Shown: positions 44,761 to 53,898, counted from the stretch's first letter. The stretch is 64,000 nucleotides of DNA from Streptomyces pristinaespiralis (GCF_001278075.1 NZ_CP011340.1:7685501-7749500), one strand, 5' to 3'. The notes: generated by a model from the sequence alone, not told the origin. Numbers and translations: made by a program.

Positions 44761-46212
44761 CTACCTCTGTGGGCCATCGCCCGGCCGGCCCTGCCCTGCC
44801 GCGTCACGGCCCGCAGCAGGTGCGGGGGTACGGGGAAGGCGGGCCGCGGCGGCCAGGCCGCCCAGCCCGACGACCGCCAGGACGGCCATCGCGGCGGCGT
44901 AGGCGTTCTTCGACAGGCCGGCGACGAGGATGGTGCCGGCGATGGCCGTGCCGAAGGACGAGCCGAGGTTGGAGATGCTGCGGGAGACGCCGGAGATCTC
45001 TCCCTGGCGCTGTTCGGGGAAGGCGGATTGCACGACGTTGACCGAGGGGGTCAGCATCACGCCCAGGCCGAGGCCGATCAGCAGCAGGCCCGGGGCGAAT
45101 GCCCATGGTCCGGCAGAGCCGGCGACGAGAGCGATCAGTACGGCGATCCCGGCAACGGCGATCACGAAACCGGTCATGATCAGGAAGCGCTGGGACGCCC
45201 GCGTCGCGAGGCGCTCGGCGGCGAGTGAGGACGCGAGCAGGCCGAGGGTGGCCGCGGTGAAGATGACTCCTGTCTCGATGGCGTCGTAGCCGCGGACGGC
45301 TTGCAGGAAAGCGGCGACGGTGAACGACGTGCCCATGAGCAGCAGCCATTGGGCGTTCTGGGTGATCAGGCCGAGGTTGGAGGTGCGGTTGCGGAACAGG
45401 TCGCTCGACAGCAACGGATCCCGCCCCGCCCTCTCCTCGCGGTTCACCCGGCGCAGGAACCGGAGCAGGACGAGCGCCCCGGTCGTCAGGAGGGCGGCCG
45501 TCAGCCACAGGTTGTTGTCCGCGGCGAGGATGCCCGTGACGATCAGCGCCAGGCCGGCCGCGGAGAGAACGGCGCCGGGGACGTCGAAGTGCCGGCCGGG
45601 GTCGGGCGGCAGCGGGTCCTCGAGCGTGAGGCTCAGGATGATGATCAGTACGACGATCAGGGCCTGGAAGACGAACGCCGCGCGCCAGCTGATCGCCGAG
45701 GTGATCAGTCCGCCGATGAGCGGGCCCGCTGCCGCGCCGACGCCGCCGGCGGCCATGACGATGCCGAAGGCGCGGGCGCGGGAGGTGAGGTCGGTGAAGA
45801 GAAGGGTGGTGAGGATGTAGACAGGCGGGATCAGCAGGGCGGTCCCGACGCCTTCGAGGATTGAGTTACCGAGGATCAGTACGCCGAGCCCGGGGGATAC
45901 CGCGCTGAGCACGGCCCCGGCCCCGTACACGACGAGACCGGCCAGGAAGCAGCGCTTACGGCCGAGGATGTCGCTCAGTTTGCCGCCGGGGATCATCAAC
46001 GCGGCCATGACCAGCAGGAAGATTGTGATGGCGACCTGGACGCCCTGGACCGTCGTGCCGAGGTCGTGGCTGATGTCGTTGATCATCACGTTCATGTTCG
46101 ACCCGGCGAAGCTGCAGATGAACTGCGCGAGGGCGAGCGGGGCGAGGATCCGGCGGCGGGAGCCGGCATCCGGCGGGGGGCGGGGGCCGGCGGGGGGTGC
46201 CTGTTCGGGCAT
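44761..46212 (-). CDS. MFS transporter, DHA2-type (14 helices)
   Basis: This 483-aa major-facilitator protein has about 14 transmembrane helices. The motif-A-like loop is GGKLSDILGRKRCFLAG and motif C-like glycines are in GGVGAAAGPLIGGLI. Such proteins export drugs or metabolites by proton antiport. ATG 46212 follows the GH15 gene by 39 bp on the same strand, so it is probably the last gene of a long stress operon (from 51275 or 50469 downward). Substrate unknown. Confidence 0.9.
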   Translation of the reverse strand: MPEQAPPAGPRPPPDAGSRRRILAPLALAQFICSFAGSNMNVMINDISHDLGTTVQGVQVAITIFLLVMAALMIPGGKLSDILGRKRCFLAGLVVYGAGAVLSAVSPGLGVLILGNSILEGVGTALLIPPVYILTTLLFTDLTSRARAFGIVMAAGGVGAAAGPLIGGLITSAISWRAAFVFQALIVVLIIILSLTLEDPLPPDPGRHFDVPGAVLSAAGLALIVTGILAADNNLWLTAALLTTGALVLLRFLRRVNREERAGRDPLLSSDLFRNRTSNLGLITQNAQWLLLMGTSFTVAAFLQAVRGYDAIETGVIFTAATLGLLASSLAAERLATRASQRFLIMTGFVIAVAGIAVLIALVAGSAGPWAFAPGLLLIGLGLGVMLTPSVNVVQSAFPEQRQGEISGVSRSISNLGSSFGTAIAGTILVAGLSKNAYAAAMAVLAVVGLGGLAAAARLPRTPAPAAGRDAAGQGRPGDGPQR

Positions 46213-46251
46213 GGTCTCTCCGCAGCGTCTGTCCTGTCGTGGCGACGGTCG

Positions 46252-48099
46252 TCATCGGCCTCTGGATTCTGCCCGGTCGAGTTCCTCGTCGAGCGCGATG
46301 GCGGCGTCGACGAGGGCCAGGTGGGTGAATGCCTGGGGGAAGTTCCCCAGTTGCTCGCCGGAAGGCCCGATCTCCTCGGCGAAGAGACCGACGTGGTTGG
46401 CATAAGTGAGCATCTTGTCGAAGGCGTAACGGGCCTGGTCGACGCGGCCGGCCTTGGCGAGGGCCTGGACGTAGAGGAAGCTGCACAGATTGAAGGTGCC
46501 CTCGGAGCCCTGCAGCCCGTCGGGGGAAGCGGCCGGGTCGTAGCGGTAGACGAGGCTGTCGCTGACGAGTTCCTCGTCCATGGCGTCGAGGGTGGTCAGC
46601 CAGTCGGGGTCGTTCGGGGCGAGGAATCCGACGCGGGGCATGAGGAGCAGGGAGGCGTCGAGGACGTCCGAGTCGTAGTTCTGGACGAAGGCGCGGCGCT
46701 TCTCGCTCCAGCCACGGTCCACGATCTGACGGAAGACGGTGTCGCGGACGGCGGCCCAGTGGCCGAGGTCGGCCGGGCGGGAGTGGGTGGTGGCGAGCTT
46801 GACGCCGCGGTCGAAGGCCACCCAGGTCATGAGGCGGCTGTAGGTGAAGTCCTGGCGGCCGCCGCGGGTCTCCCAGATGCCCTCGTCGGGGCGGTCCCAG
46901 TGGTCGGCCAGCCAGTCCAGGAGGCCGGCGAAGGCCTTCCAGCCGCGGATGCCGCCGATGTCGCCGACCTGGGCGAGCGCGTAGGCGGCCTCGCCGTAGA
47001 TGTCGAGCTGGATCTGGTCGGCGGCGGCGTTTCCGGCCCTCACCGGTGCGGACAGACGGTATCCCTCCAGGTGTCCGAGATCCTCTTCCGTCAGGTGGGG
47101 TTCGCCGTCGACGCGGTACATGATCTGGAGTGGTTCGCCGGACGCGGTGGCCGTGGCGTCGAGGCGTTCGCGCAGCCAGCGGCGGTAGGCCTGTGCCTCG
47201 TCGGTGAAACCGAGGTCGATCAGCGCGCGGACGGAGAGGGAGGCGTCGCGGATCCAGGTGTAGCGGTAGTCCCAGTTGCGTTCGCCGCCGATCTGCTCGG
47301 GGAGGCCCATCGTGGGGGCGGCGATCGGGGCGCCGGTGGGGGCGTAGGTGAGGAGTTTGAGGGTGATCGCGGATCGTACGACCATCTCGTGCCAGCGGCC
47401 GCGGTAGCGGCATGAGCGCAGCCAGGTCAGCCAGAACGCGCGGCAGGCGTCGAAGACGGTGGTGATCGCCTCGTCGTCGGGGGCCGGGCCGCCGGGGCGC
47501 CCGCTGCGGCCGGCGGCGTCGCCGCTGTCGCTGGTGAGGACGATCGCTGCCCGTTCGCCGGCGTGCAGGGTGAAGCGGGCGGTGACATCGGTGCCGTCCG
47601 GGCGGAGGGCGATCGGGGCGGTGGCCTGAAGGTGGAGGTCCGTGTCGGGGCCGTGGAAGACGACTGATCCGTCGTCGAGGTGGTCCAGGGAGTGCACGGC
47701 GCGGCCGTAGTCGAAGCGCGGCCGGCAGATCAGTTCGAACGGCAGACTGCCGCGCACCACCCGCGCCACCCGCACCAGGCGGTGCTGGGCGGAGGGGGTC
47801 GTGGAGGGGTCGGGCTCCATGAAGTCGAGGACTTCGCCGACGCCGTCCGGGGCCATGTAACGGGTCACCAGGACGGCGGTGTCCGGCATGTACAGCTGGC
47901 GGACGGTGACCTTGTCGTCGACGTCGACGGCCAGCCGGCAGTGGCCGCCGCGGTCGCTGTCGAGGAGCGAGGCGAACACGCTCGGAGAGTCGAACCTCGG
48001 GGTGCACCACCAGTCGACCGTGCCGTCGGCGGCGATCAGTGCGGCGGTCTGCAGGTCGCCGACGAGCCCGTGGTCGGCGATCGGGGGGTAGTTGCTCAT
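46252..48099 (-). CDS. glycoside hydrolase family 15 (glucoamylase/trehalase-like)
   Basis: This 615-aa cytoplasmic enzyme begins with the DUF5911-type N-terminal beta domain (YPPIADHGLVGDLQTAALIA, then GTVDWWCTPRFDSPSVFA). The (alpha/alpha)6 barrel follows, with RNWDYRYTWIRDASLSVRAL, the acidic EGIWETRGG and the late glutamate region AEEIGPSGEQLGNFPQAFTH. Bacterial members of this type hydrolyse trehalose or alpha-glucans. ATG 48099 has GAGG 7 nt upstream and overlaps the end of the lipid-kinase gene by 4 nt. Trehalose turnover would fit the osmotic/stress context; the substrate is inferred. Confidence 0.9.
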   Translation of the reverse strand: MSNYPPIADHGLVGDLQTAALIAADGTVDWWCTPRFDSPSVFASLLDSDRGGHCRLAVDVDDKVTVRQLYMPDTAVLVTRYMAPDGVGEVLDFMEPDPSTTPSAQHRLVRVARVVRGSLPFELICRPRFDYGRAVHSLDHLDDGSVVFHGPDTDLHLQATAPIALRPDGTDVTARFTLHAGERAAIVLTSDSGDAAGRSGRPGGPAPDDEAITTVFDACRAFWLTWLRSCRYRGRWHEMVVRSAITLKLLTYAPTGAPIAAPTMGLPEQIGGERNWDYRYTWIRDASLSVRALIDLGFTDEAQAYRRWLRERLDATATASGEPLQIMYRVDGEPHLTEEDLGHLEGYRLSAPVRAGNAAADQIQLDIYGEAAYALAQVGDIGGIRGWKAFAGLLDWLADHWDRPDEGIWETRGGRQDFTYSRLMTWVAFDRGVKLATTHSRPADLGHWAAVRDTVFRQIVDRGWSEKRRAFVQNYDSDVLDASLLLMPRVGFLAPNDPDWLTTLDAMDEELVSDSLVYRYDPAASPDGLQGSEGTFNLCSFLYVQALAKAGRVDQARYAFDKMLTYANHVGLFAEEIGPSGEQLGNFPQAFTHLALVDAAIALDEELDRAESRGR

Positions 48100-49478
48100 G
48101 GCTTTTCCTCACGGTTCGGAGGGACGAGCGCGTCAGGCACGGCCGGGCTCGGAGGCGCGGCGGGGCGGCCGAGCGCCAGTCGTGCCACGCGTGGCCAGTC
48201 GGCCGCCGCTCCGCTCGTGCGTGGCGTACCGGGGCGATGCCGCGGCAGATGGACGCGGAGCACTCCGGGCGCGCTGTGGCATACGACGGGTGCGGGCAGC
48301 ACGGTGTGTTCCCCGTCGATGCCGACGGGGAGGGTGGCCGTGTCGGCTTCGACGACGACGTTTTCCGCGCTCAGCCGGACGAGTCCCCCGGCGCGCGGGC
48401 CGCGGACCATGCGCGCCGCCTGAGCGGCGCTGTCGACCCGCACGCACACCACGCCGAGCCGCCCCGAGTCGAGCCGCTCCCTGCGTCCGGGGCGGGCCGC
48501 GTCGACGGCACGCCCGTACGCGTTGTTGCTGACGAGCAGCGCCTGGAGCCCTTCGGTGTACGTCCCGTCCGCCCGCATCCGCAGTCTGGACGGGTCGACT
48601 CCCCTGAGGAGGCCGGGGAGGGCCTGGGAAACCGTGTGGGCCTTCGCGTTCCGGTATGCGGGGTCGGCGACGACGGATGCGTACGTTCCGAAGGACGCGT
48701 TGTTGACGAACACCCGGTTCGCGGCGTAGCCGAGGTCGACGCGGATCTCGACCGCGTCGGTGAGGGCCTCCAGGGCCGCCGCCGGATCGTCGCGGTCGAG
48801 GCCGAGATCGAGGGCGAAGTGATTGCGCGTCCCGGCGGGGATCACCACGAACGGCAGGTCGTTGCGCGCGGCGACCTCGGCCACGAGTGCCTGGGTGCCG
48901 TCACCGCCCGCCACCGCCAGCAGGTCGGCTCCCTCGTCGACGGCCTGCTGCGCCAGTGCGGCGACGTCCTGGTGTCCGTCGAGGAGGGCAACCCGGCAGT
49001 GTGCCGCCCGGGCCTTCTCCACGAGGCGGAATCGGCCCACCTTTCCGCCGCCGGAGCGCGGATTCATGAGGATCCAGGGCTGCTGGGGCGCCTTGGCCAC
49101 CGGCTGTTCGACGACGCTGGGCCCGGGTGCCAGGGCAGTACGCGCAAGGGCGACGGCCAGCACCCACAGGGCCAGGGACAAGCAGGCCGCCCACAGCATG
49201 CCGGATGTCGCATACAGGGCGAGCACCGTCACCGGCGCTCCCACCGACAGAACGACCCCGAGGGCCTTGACCGCACCGGTGTGCGCCAGGGCCCACCACA
49301 CTCCCATGGCGGCGAGGGCCGATCCGGCGAGGCCGACCAGCACCCACAGCACGCTCCGCAGACCGGCCGTGACGAGCGGCACCAGGATGCTTCCCAGCAG
49401 AACGAGGACGGCAAGGCGAGCCCGTCCGGTACTGCCCTGCGGCCATCCGCTCCTGCCCTCTCGGGGGTTGTCGTTCAT
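48096..49478 (-). CDS. diacylglycerol-kinase-family lipid kinase with membrane N-terminus
   Basis: This 460-aa protein has four N-terminal transmembrane helices (about 20-125) fused to a DAGK catalytic domain (about 133-430). Motifs are ILMNPRSGGGKVGRF, the nucleotide-binding GGDGTQALVAEVAARNDLPF, IPAGTRNHFALDLGL and the C-terminal VGIDGEHTVLPAP. The enzyme would phosphorylate a membrane lipid such as diacylglycerol or a related sphingoid/isoprenoid lipid. It is coupled to the GH15 gene by a 4-nt overlap. A strong palindrome lies 38 bp upstream of the start. Confidence 0.9.
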   Translation of the reverse strand: MNDNPREGRSGWPQGSTGRARLAVLVLLGSILVPLVTAGLRSVLWVLVGLAGSALAAMGVWWALAHTGAVKALGVVLSVGAPVTVLALYATSGMLWAACLSLALWVLAVALARTALAPGPSVVEQPVAKAPQQPWILMNPRSGGGKVGRFRLVEKARAAHCRVALLDGHQDVAALAQQAVDEGADLLAVAGGDGTQALVAEVAARNDLPFVVIPAGTRNHFALDLGLDRDDPAAALEALTDAVEIRVDLGYAANRVFVNNASFGTYASVVADPAYRNAKAHTVSQALPGLLRGVDPSRLRMRADGTYTEGLQALLVSNNAYGRAVDAARPGRRERLDSGRLGVVCVRVDSAAQAARMVRGPRAGGLVRLSAENVVVEADTATLPVGIDGEHTVLPAPVVCHSAPGVLRVHLPRHRPGTPRTSGAAADWPRVARLALGRPAAPPSPAVPDALVPPNREEKP

Positions 49479-49515
49479 GGGCCACCGTGCCCTTCCCTCT
49501 GCCGGGCGCCCTCTC

Positions 49516-49539
49516 CGCTCACCTGTCGCCAGGTGAGCG
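49516..49539. promoter_or_regulatory. TCACC..GGTGA palindrome, site A
   Basis: CGCTCACCTG and CAGGTGAGCG are perfect 10-bp arms around TCGC, giving TCACC-N8-GGTGA. It overlaps the stop codon of the DUF7144 gene (49519) and lies 38 bp upstream of the lipid-kinase start. It may be an operator shared with sites B-D, or simply a hairpin. Confidence 0.55.
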
Positions 49540-49965
49540 ACGGTGGGTGTCGAAGGACTCGTCGCGCCGGACCACGCACAGTGCCCAGATGATGAAGGCC
49601 GACATCGCGATCATCACGACGGACCAGATCGGGTAGTACGGCAGGGACAGGAAGTTCGCGATGATGACGAGTGCGGCGATGGCGACGCCGGCGATGCGTG
49701 CCCACGTCGCGGCGCGGACCAGCCCGAGGCTGATGAGCACGGCGAGCGCGCCCAGGGCGACGTGGATCCAGCCCCAGCCGGTCAGGTCGAACTCGAAGAC
49801 GTAGTCGGGTGTGGTGACGAAGATGTCGTCCTCGGCGATCGCCATGATGCCCCGACAGATGTCGAGCACACCGACGATCATGAGCAGGACGCCCCCGACC
49901 ACTGTCAGACCGCTCGCGACTTCCTGCTTCGTGCTGTCTGCCTGTCGTGTGTGTGTCGCGGTCAT
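49519..49965 (-). CDS. DUF7144-like four-helix membrane protein
   Basis: This 148-aa membrane protein has four helices: LTVVGGVLLMIVGVLDICRG, then GWGWIHVALGALAVLISLGL, IAGVAIAALVIIANFLSLP and a final one. The conserved FDLTGWGWIH loop matches the actinobacterial family DUF7144. The function is unknown; members are usually linked to stress genes. ATG 49965 has GAGGAG 7 nt upstream. It lies 30 bp after the PLDc_N-SHOCT gene and is likely in the same operon. Confidence 0.85.
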   Translation of the reverse strand: MTATHTRQADSTKQEVASGLTVVGGVLLMIVGVLDICRGIMAIAEDDIFVTTPDYVFEFDLTGWGWIHVALGALAVLISLGLVRAATWARIAGVAIAALVIIANFLSLPYYPIWSVVMIAMSAFIIWALCVVRRDESFDTHRRSPGDR

Positions 49966-49995
49966 GCCGGTGCTCCTCGTGTCGTCCGCACGCGT

Positions 49996-50469
49996 TCAGC
50001 GTCCGGAGGTGGTGGCCCGCGTGGCGCTGTCCGGGCCTCCGGCCGGCCCATGGCCGGTCAGGATCAGGTCCTTGGCCCTGCTGAACTCCTCGTCCGTGAT
50101 GTCGCCGCGGGCGCGGATCTCGGACAGCCTGGAGAGTTCGTCGACGCTGCTGGGACGGCCCTTGCCGCCCGCAGCCTCCCTGACGTAGGTGTCGAACGCT
50201 TCCCGTTGGGCTCGGGCGTGCTCCGTCTCCCGGCGGCCCATGTTCCTGCCGCGCGCGATCACGTAGACGAAGACGCCCAGGAAGGGCAGGAGGACGGTGA
50301 ACACCAGCCAGCCGGCCTTCGCCCACCCGCTCAGCGCGTCGTCACGGAAGATGTCGGTGACGATGCGGAAGAGCAGGACGAACCACATGATCCACAGGAA
50401 GAAGACGAGCATGCTCCAGAAGACGCTCAGCAGGGGATAGTCGTACGCCAGGTAGGTCTGCGCGCTCAT
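49996..50469 (-). CDS. PLDc_N membrane protein with C-terminal SHOCT domain
   Basis: This 157-aa protein has two transmembrane helices (SVFWSMLVFFLWIMWFVLLF and KAGWLVFTVLLPFLGVFVYV) forming the PLDc_N motif. A hydrophilic linker follows, then a SHOCT module, SVDELSRLSEIRARGDITDE followed by EFSRAKDLIL. SHOCT modules are oligomerisation or localisation elements. ATG 50469 is fixed by GGAGGAGAG 5 nt upstream; the long upstream frame has no protein-like content. The gene follows palindrome site B by about 80 bp. Function unknown; envelope stress suspected. Confidence 0.88.
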   Translation of the reverse strand: MSAQTYLAYDYPLLSVFWSMLVFFLWIMWFVLLFRIVTDIFRDDALSGWAKAGWLVFTVLLPFLGVFVYVIARGRNMGRRETEHARAQREAFDTYVREAAGGKGRPSSVDELSRLSEIRARGDITDEEFSRAKDLILTGHGPAGGPDSATRATTSGR

Positions 50470-50547
50470 GTCTCTCCTCCGTCCCGGGCGCTCGCCGGCG
50501 GCCCGTCGCGTGCTGTCTTCAGCGTGGACACGGCCAGGGCCGGGGGC

Positions 50548-50566
50548 CTCACCCGACGCGGGTGAG
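50548..50566. promoter_or_regulatory. TCACC-N7-GGTGA palindrome, site B
   Basis: CTCACCCG-ACG-CGGGTGAG, centred about 88 bp upstream of ATG 50469. It lies between the HdeD gene end and the PLDc_N-SHOCT gene. Confidence 0.6.
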
Positions 50567-50612
50567 CTGCGCGGCCCGGCGTCCTTGTCCTGGTGCGGCG
50601 GCAGTTCGGGTT

Positions 50613-51275
50613 TCAGGCCGCTGCGGCAGGACCGTGCGTGCTTGTCGTGCTCGCCTTTCTGAGCGCGCCCCGCCACGCGAGGGCGACCGCCCCCTCGGCG
50701 AGGCCGAGCAGGACGAGCCACAGGCCGAGCAGCCGGGTCAGGGCGCGGGCCGACTCCATGGGCAGGGCGAGCACCACGATCCCCGCGACGATGCCGAGGA
50801 CCGCGAGGACCAGGACGACGCCGCGGTGGGGGAGGTCCCTGGCGGTGATGGCCGTGTAGAGGGTCAGGACACCGGAAACGAGCCAGACACCGCCGACGAT
50901 CAGCGAGAGAGCGGCGATGGTCTGCAGCGGGTTCCGCAGGCACAGCACCCCGGCCAGGATGTACAGAATCGCTACGAGCAGCCCGACGAGCCGTTCACCG
51001 TGCTCCTCCCGCCCGAAGACGGCCACGAACCGGAACGCCCCGGTGACCAGCAAATACAGGCCGATGAGGACCGCCACGACGTGCAGGGTCCCCTCCGGCC
51101 ACACCAGTACGAGGACACCGGGCACCAGCGTCGCCGCCGCGGAGCCCAGGAGCCAGGTCCACGAACGGCCGAGGCGTGCCAGCACGGTCGCGGGGTCGCC
51201 CGCCGGGCGGGGGATCTCCGTGCCTGCCATGTGTTCCGGTCCGGTGCGCGGTGCCGGATCAGGCGATGCGGTCAT
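50613..51275 (-). CDS. HdeD-family (DUF308) acid-stress membrane protein
   Basis: This 220-aa protein has six transmembrane helices arranged as DUF308 repeats. Examples are SAAATLVPGVLVLVWPEGTL, VVAVLIGLYLLVTGAFRFVA, LYILAGVLCLRNPLQTIAAL and LVLAVLGIVAGIVVLALPME. E. coli HdeD contributes to acid resistance at high cell density; in actinomycetes the role is unproven. ATG 51275 has GAGGAG 6 nt upstream. Palindrome site C lies about 100 bp upstream, between this gene and the divergent K+ channel gene. Confidence 0.9.
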   Translation of the reverse strand: MTASPDPAPRTGPEHMAGTEIPRPAGDPATVLARLGRSWTWLLGSAAATLVPGVLVLVWPEGTLHVVAVLIGLYLLVTGAFRFVAVFGREEHGERLVGLLVAILYILAGVLCLRNPLQTIAALSLIVGGVWLVSGVLTLYTAITARDLPHRGVVLVLAVLGIVAGIVVLALPMESARALTRLLGLWLVLLGLAEGAVALAWRGALRKASTTSTHGPAAAA

Positions 51276-51372
51276 GGCGTACTCCTCGCGCGGTCGAGCG
51301 ATCGCTTCCGACCGCCGGTGGGGCTGCGTGCCCGAACGTCAGCGATTCAGTGTTCCGCGCCCCGTCGGCAGC

Positions 51373-51397
51373 CGGATCACCCATGGCGGGTGATCCG
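51373..51397. promoter_or_regulatory. TCACC-N7-GGTGA palindrome, site C
   Basis: CGGATCACCC-ATGGC-GGGTGATCCG has perfect 10-bp arms. It is in the 236-bp divergent gap between the HdeD gene and the K+ channel gene, about 100-115 bp from both starts, so it could serve both directions. Confidence 0.65.
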
Positions 51398-51511
51398 TCG
51401 GGGGTCACCGGGGCGGTGGGGTGGGAACCGGAGGCGTTCGTCGGCCGTGCGGCGAAGCGGCGTACGCCGACACGGAGCGGACCGCGGCCGGAACGAAACG
51501 AAAGTCACGTG

Positions 51512-52150
51512 ATGAGCGATCCCGAGGCAGCCCGGACGGATCACATCCGACCGGTATCCGTCACGGGCCGGCGCGGTCGGCGGCTCCGCCCCGATCGGCG
51601 GGCCGCGGTCGCGGCCCTCGCCCGTGCGGTGTTCATCGTCGCCGCCCTCCTCACGGCCTACTTCCTGCTGCCTTTGAAGGAGCGCGGCACGGCCGGTGGG
51701 GCGGCGCTGTTCGCATGCGGACTCCTGGCGCTCCTGCTGGTGTTCGCGGGGGAGGTGCGGATGATCGTGCGATCGCCCTACCCGCGCCTGAAGGCCGTCG
51801 AGGCCCTGGCTGCCACGCTGGTGTTGTTCCTGGTCCTCTTCGCCGGTGGCTACTACCTGCTGGACGACTCCAGCCCGGGGTCCTTCAGCGAGCCGCTGAC
51901 CAGGACGGACGCCCTGTACTTCGCGCTGACCACGTTCAGCACCGTCGGCTTCGGGGACATCAACGCACGCTCCCAGGCCGGGCGGGTGATGACGATGCTG
52001 CAGATGGCGGGAGGGCTGCTGCTCGTGGGCGTCGCCGCACGGGTGCTGGCGAGCGCGGTTCAGGCCGGGCTGCTCCGGCAGCGCCGTGAACCGCCGGGGG
52101 AGCCGGATGCCGGAGCAGACACGACGACCGAGCGAGAGGCCGGACCATGA
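51512..52150 (+). CDS. two-helix potassium channel-type protein
   Basis: This 212-aa membrane protein has an N-terminal helical pair (AVFIVAALLTAYFLLPL and FACGLLALLLVFAGEV), then a classic pore unit: outer helix ATLVLFLVLFAGGYYLL, pore loop YFALTTFSTVGFGDI with selectivity filter TVGFGD, and inner helix. There is no RCK/TrkA domain. ATG 51512 is chosen from context; the frame is open upstream and the ribosome-binding site is weak (GAAAG). It overlaps the DUF2252 gene as ATGA. A role in K+ flux during osmotic stress is inferred. Confidence 0.9.
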   Translation: MSDPEAARTDHIRPVSVTGRRGRRLRPDRRAAVAALARAVFIVAALLTAYFLLPLKERGTAGGAALFACGLLALLLVFAGEVRMIVRSPYPRLKAVEALAATLVLFLVLFAGGYYLLDDSSPGSFSEPLTRTDALYFALTTFSTVGFGDINARSQAGRVMTMLQMAGGLLLVGVAARVLASAVQAGLLRQRREPPGEPDAGADTTTEREAGP

Positions 52151-53550
52151 CCGTACCCAGTGGTTTCACCGCGTCCCTGCCCCTGTCCGAGCGGGCGGCC
52201 CACGGCAGGAACGCGCGCAGGCGGGCATCACGTTCATGCCACGGCTGGTACGAGACGGCACGGCAACGACCGGATCCCATCGAGGTGATAGAGCAGCAAT
52301 CAAAGGAGCGCGTACCGGAGTTGGTGCCGATCCGCTACGGCCGCATGCTGGAGTCGCCCTTCCGTTTCTACCGCGGCGCGGCAGCGATCATGGCGGCGGA
52401 CCTGGCACCCCTTCCGAACACAGGGCTGCAGGTGCAGCTCTGCGGGGACGCCCATCCGCTGAACTTCAGACTGCTCGCTTCGCCGGAGCGACGTCTGGTC
52501 TTCGACATCAACGACTTCGACGAGACCCTGCCCGGGCCGTTCGAATGGGACGTCAAGCGCCTGGCGGCCGGCTTCGTGACGGCGGCACGGGCGAACGGCT
52601 TCTCGGTCAAGGAGCAGAACAGAACGGTGCGGGCATGCGTGAGCGCGTACCGGGAGCGGATGAGCGAGTTCGCCGGCAAGCGCACCCTGGACGTCTGGTA
52701 CGCCCAGGACGACGCCGACCATCTGCGGGAACTGATGGCCTCGTCGATGGACAAGGAGGCCGGGCGCCGTACCGACGAGGCCACGGCGCGCGCCCGCACG
52801 CGTACGCATCTGAGGGCGTTCGCGAAGCTCACCCGCGTCACGGCCGAGGGCCGGCGCATCGCACCGGACCCGCCGCTGATCACTCCGCTCGGTCAGCTCG
52901 ACGCGTCCGGGACCGGGCGGGAGGTGGAGCTCCAGAGCCTCGTGGACGGGTACGCACGCACCTTGCCGTACGAACGCCGCCACCTGTTGCGGCACTACCG
53001 TCTGGTGGACATGGCCCGGAAGGTGGTGGGCGTCGGCAGTGTCGGCACGCGCTGCTGGGTGCTGCTTCTGCTCGGCAGGGACGACGACGATCCCCTGCTG
53101 CTGCAGGCCAAGGAGGCCCAGGAGTCGGTCCTGGCCCCCCACGTGGGCGGCGAACGCTACGACAACCAGGGCCGCCGGGTGGTGACCGGCCAGCGCCTGA
53201 TGCAGACGGCCGGCGACATCTTCCTGGGCTGGACCCACGTCGTGGGCCTCGACGGGCAGGGCCGCGACTTCTACGTGCGCCAGCTGTGGGACTGGAAGGG
53301 CATCGCACGGCCGGAGACGATGGGACCGGGTCTGCTCTCCCTCTTCGGCCGCTTGTGCGGGGCGTCCCTGGCGCGGGCCCACGCCCGGTCGGGAGATCCC
53401 GTCGCCATCGCCGCCTATCTGGGCGGCAGCGACCGCTTCGACCGTGCGCTCACCGAGTTCGCCCAGGGCTACGCCGACCAGAACGAGCGGGACTTCGGGG
53501 CGATGGAGGTCGCCTGCCGCTCCGGCAGGATCAGGGCGGAAAGTCTTTAG
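52147..53550 (+). CDS. DUF2252 family protein
   Basis: This 467-aa soluble protein has the DUF2252 signature: FYRGAAAIMAADLA, CGDAHPLNFR, FDINDFDETLPGPFEWDVKR and ARAHARSGD near the C-terminus. The fold is thought to resemble aminoglycoside-phosphotransferase/protein-kinase-like enzymes, with GDAHPLN and the DINDFD acidic residues placed like catalytic elements; the biochemical function is unknown. ATG 52147 has GAGAGAGG 8 nt upstream and overlaps the channel gene, so the two form an operon. Confidence 0.92.
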   Translation: MTVPSGFTASLPLSERAAHGRNARRRASRSCHGWYETARQRPDPIEVIEQQSKERVPELVPIRYGRMLESPFRFYRGAAAIMAADLAPLPNTGLQVQLCGDAHPLNFRLLASPERRLVFDINDFDETLPGPFEWDVKRLAAGFVTAARANGFSVKEQNRTVRACVSAYRERMSEFAGKRTLDVWYAQDDADHLRELMASSMDKEAGRRTDEATARARTRTHLRAFAKLTRVTAEGRRIAPDPPLITPLGQLDASGTGREVELQSLVDGYARTLPYERRHLLRHYRLVDMARKVVGVGSVGTRCWVLLLLGRDDDDPLLLQAKEAQESVLAPHVGGERYDNQGRRVVTGQRLMQTAGDIFLGWTHVVGLDGQGRDFYVRQLWDWKGIARPETMGPGLLSLFGRLCGASLARAHARSGDPVAIAAYLGGSDRFDRALTEFAQGYADQNERDFGAMEVACRSGRIRAESL

Positions 53551-53596
53551 GCGGCGGTGCCTTCCTGGCTTCAGGCGGAAGGCGGCGGTGCCTTCC
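53550..53596. repeat. 16-bp direct repeat (31-bp period) after DUF2252
   Basis: GGCGGCGGTGCCTTCC occurs at 53550-53565 and 53581-53596, starting on the last base of the DUF2252 stop codon. It looks like a recent small tandem duplication in the 3' flank. Confidence 0.75.
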
Positions 53597-53619
53597 GGGC
53601 GCGGCTCCGGTTCGGCCGA

Positions 53620-53817
53620 TCACTCCGGCAGCTGCCGCATTTCCAGGACACGCAGTCCGAGCGACTGGAAGCGGGCCAACAGCCCGTACAGGTGCGCCTC
53701 GTCCACGATGGGGCCGAACAGGAGCGTCTGGCCCGACATCACCACGTGACCCAGCTCCGGGAAGGCCTGGGCCAGTGTTTCCGACATGTGTCCCTCGACG
53801 CGGATCTCGTAGCGCAT
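53620..53817 (-). CDS. small conserved protein with ACT-like pattern (65 aa)
   Basis: ATG 53817 has GGGAG 8 nt upstream and starts MRYEIRVEGHMSETLAQAFP. The pattern 'YEIRVEGH......F......G.T.L.GP..D.A.L.GLL.R...LGL...' recurs in streptomycete small proteins I recall, and suggests a ferredoxin/ACT-like beta-alpha-beta fold. The function is unknown. It is convergent with the DUF2252 gene and has palindrome site D about 90 bp upstream. Confidence 0.75.
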   Translation of the reverse strand: MRYEIRVEGHMSETLAQAFPELGHVVMSGQTLLFGPIVDEAHLYGLLARFQSLGLRVLEMRQLPE

Positions 53818-53898
53818 GGGCTGTTCTCCCGCGGGCGACATGGGCGGACGGACGGTGCGCTTCACTGCGATCGTCCTTGTTCAGGGCCCGGCTGGGCC

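Noticed and set aside
49516..49539. Reading site A purely as a terminator of the DUF7144 gene
   Set aside because: Possible, but the same TCACC/GGTGA core recurs at three other intergenic places where no transcript needs ending, so an operator role is at least as likely.
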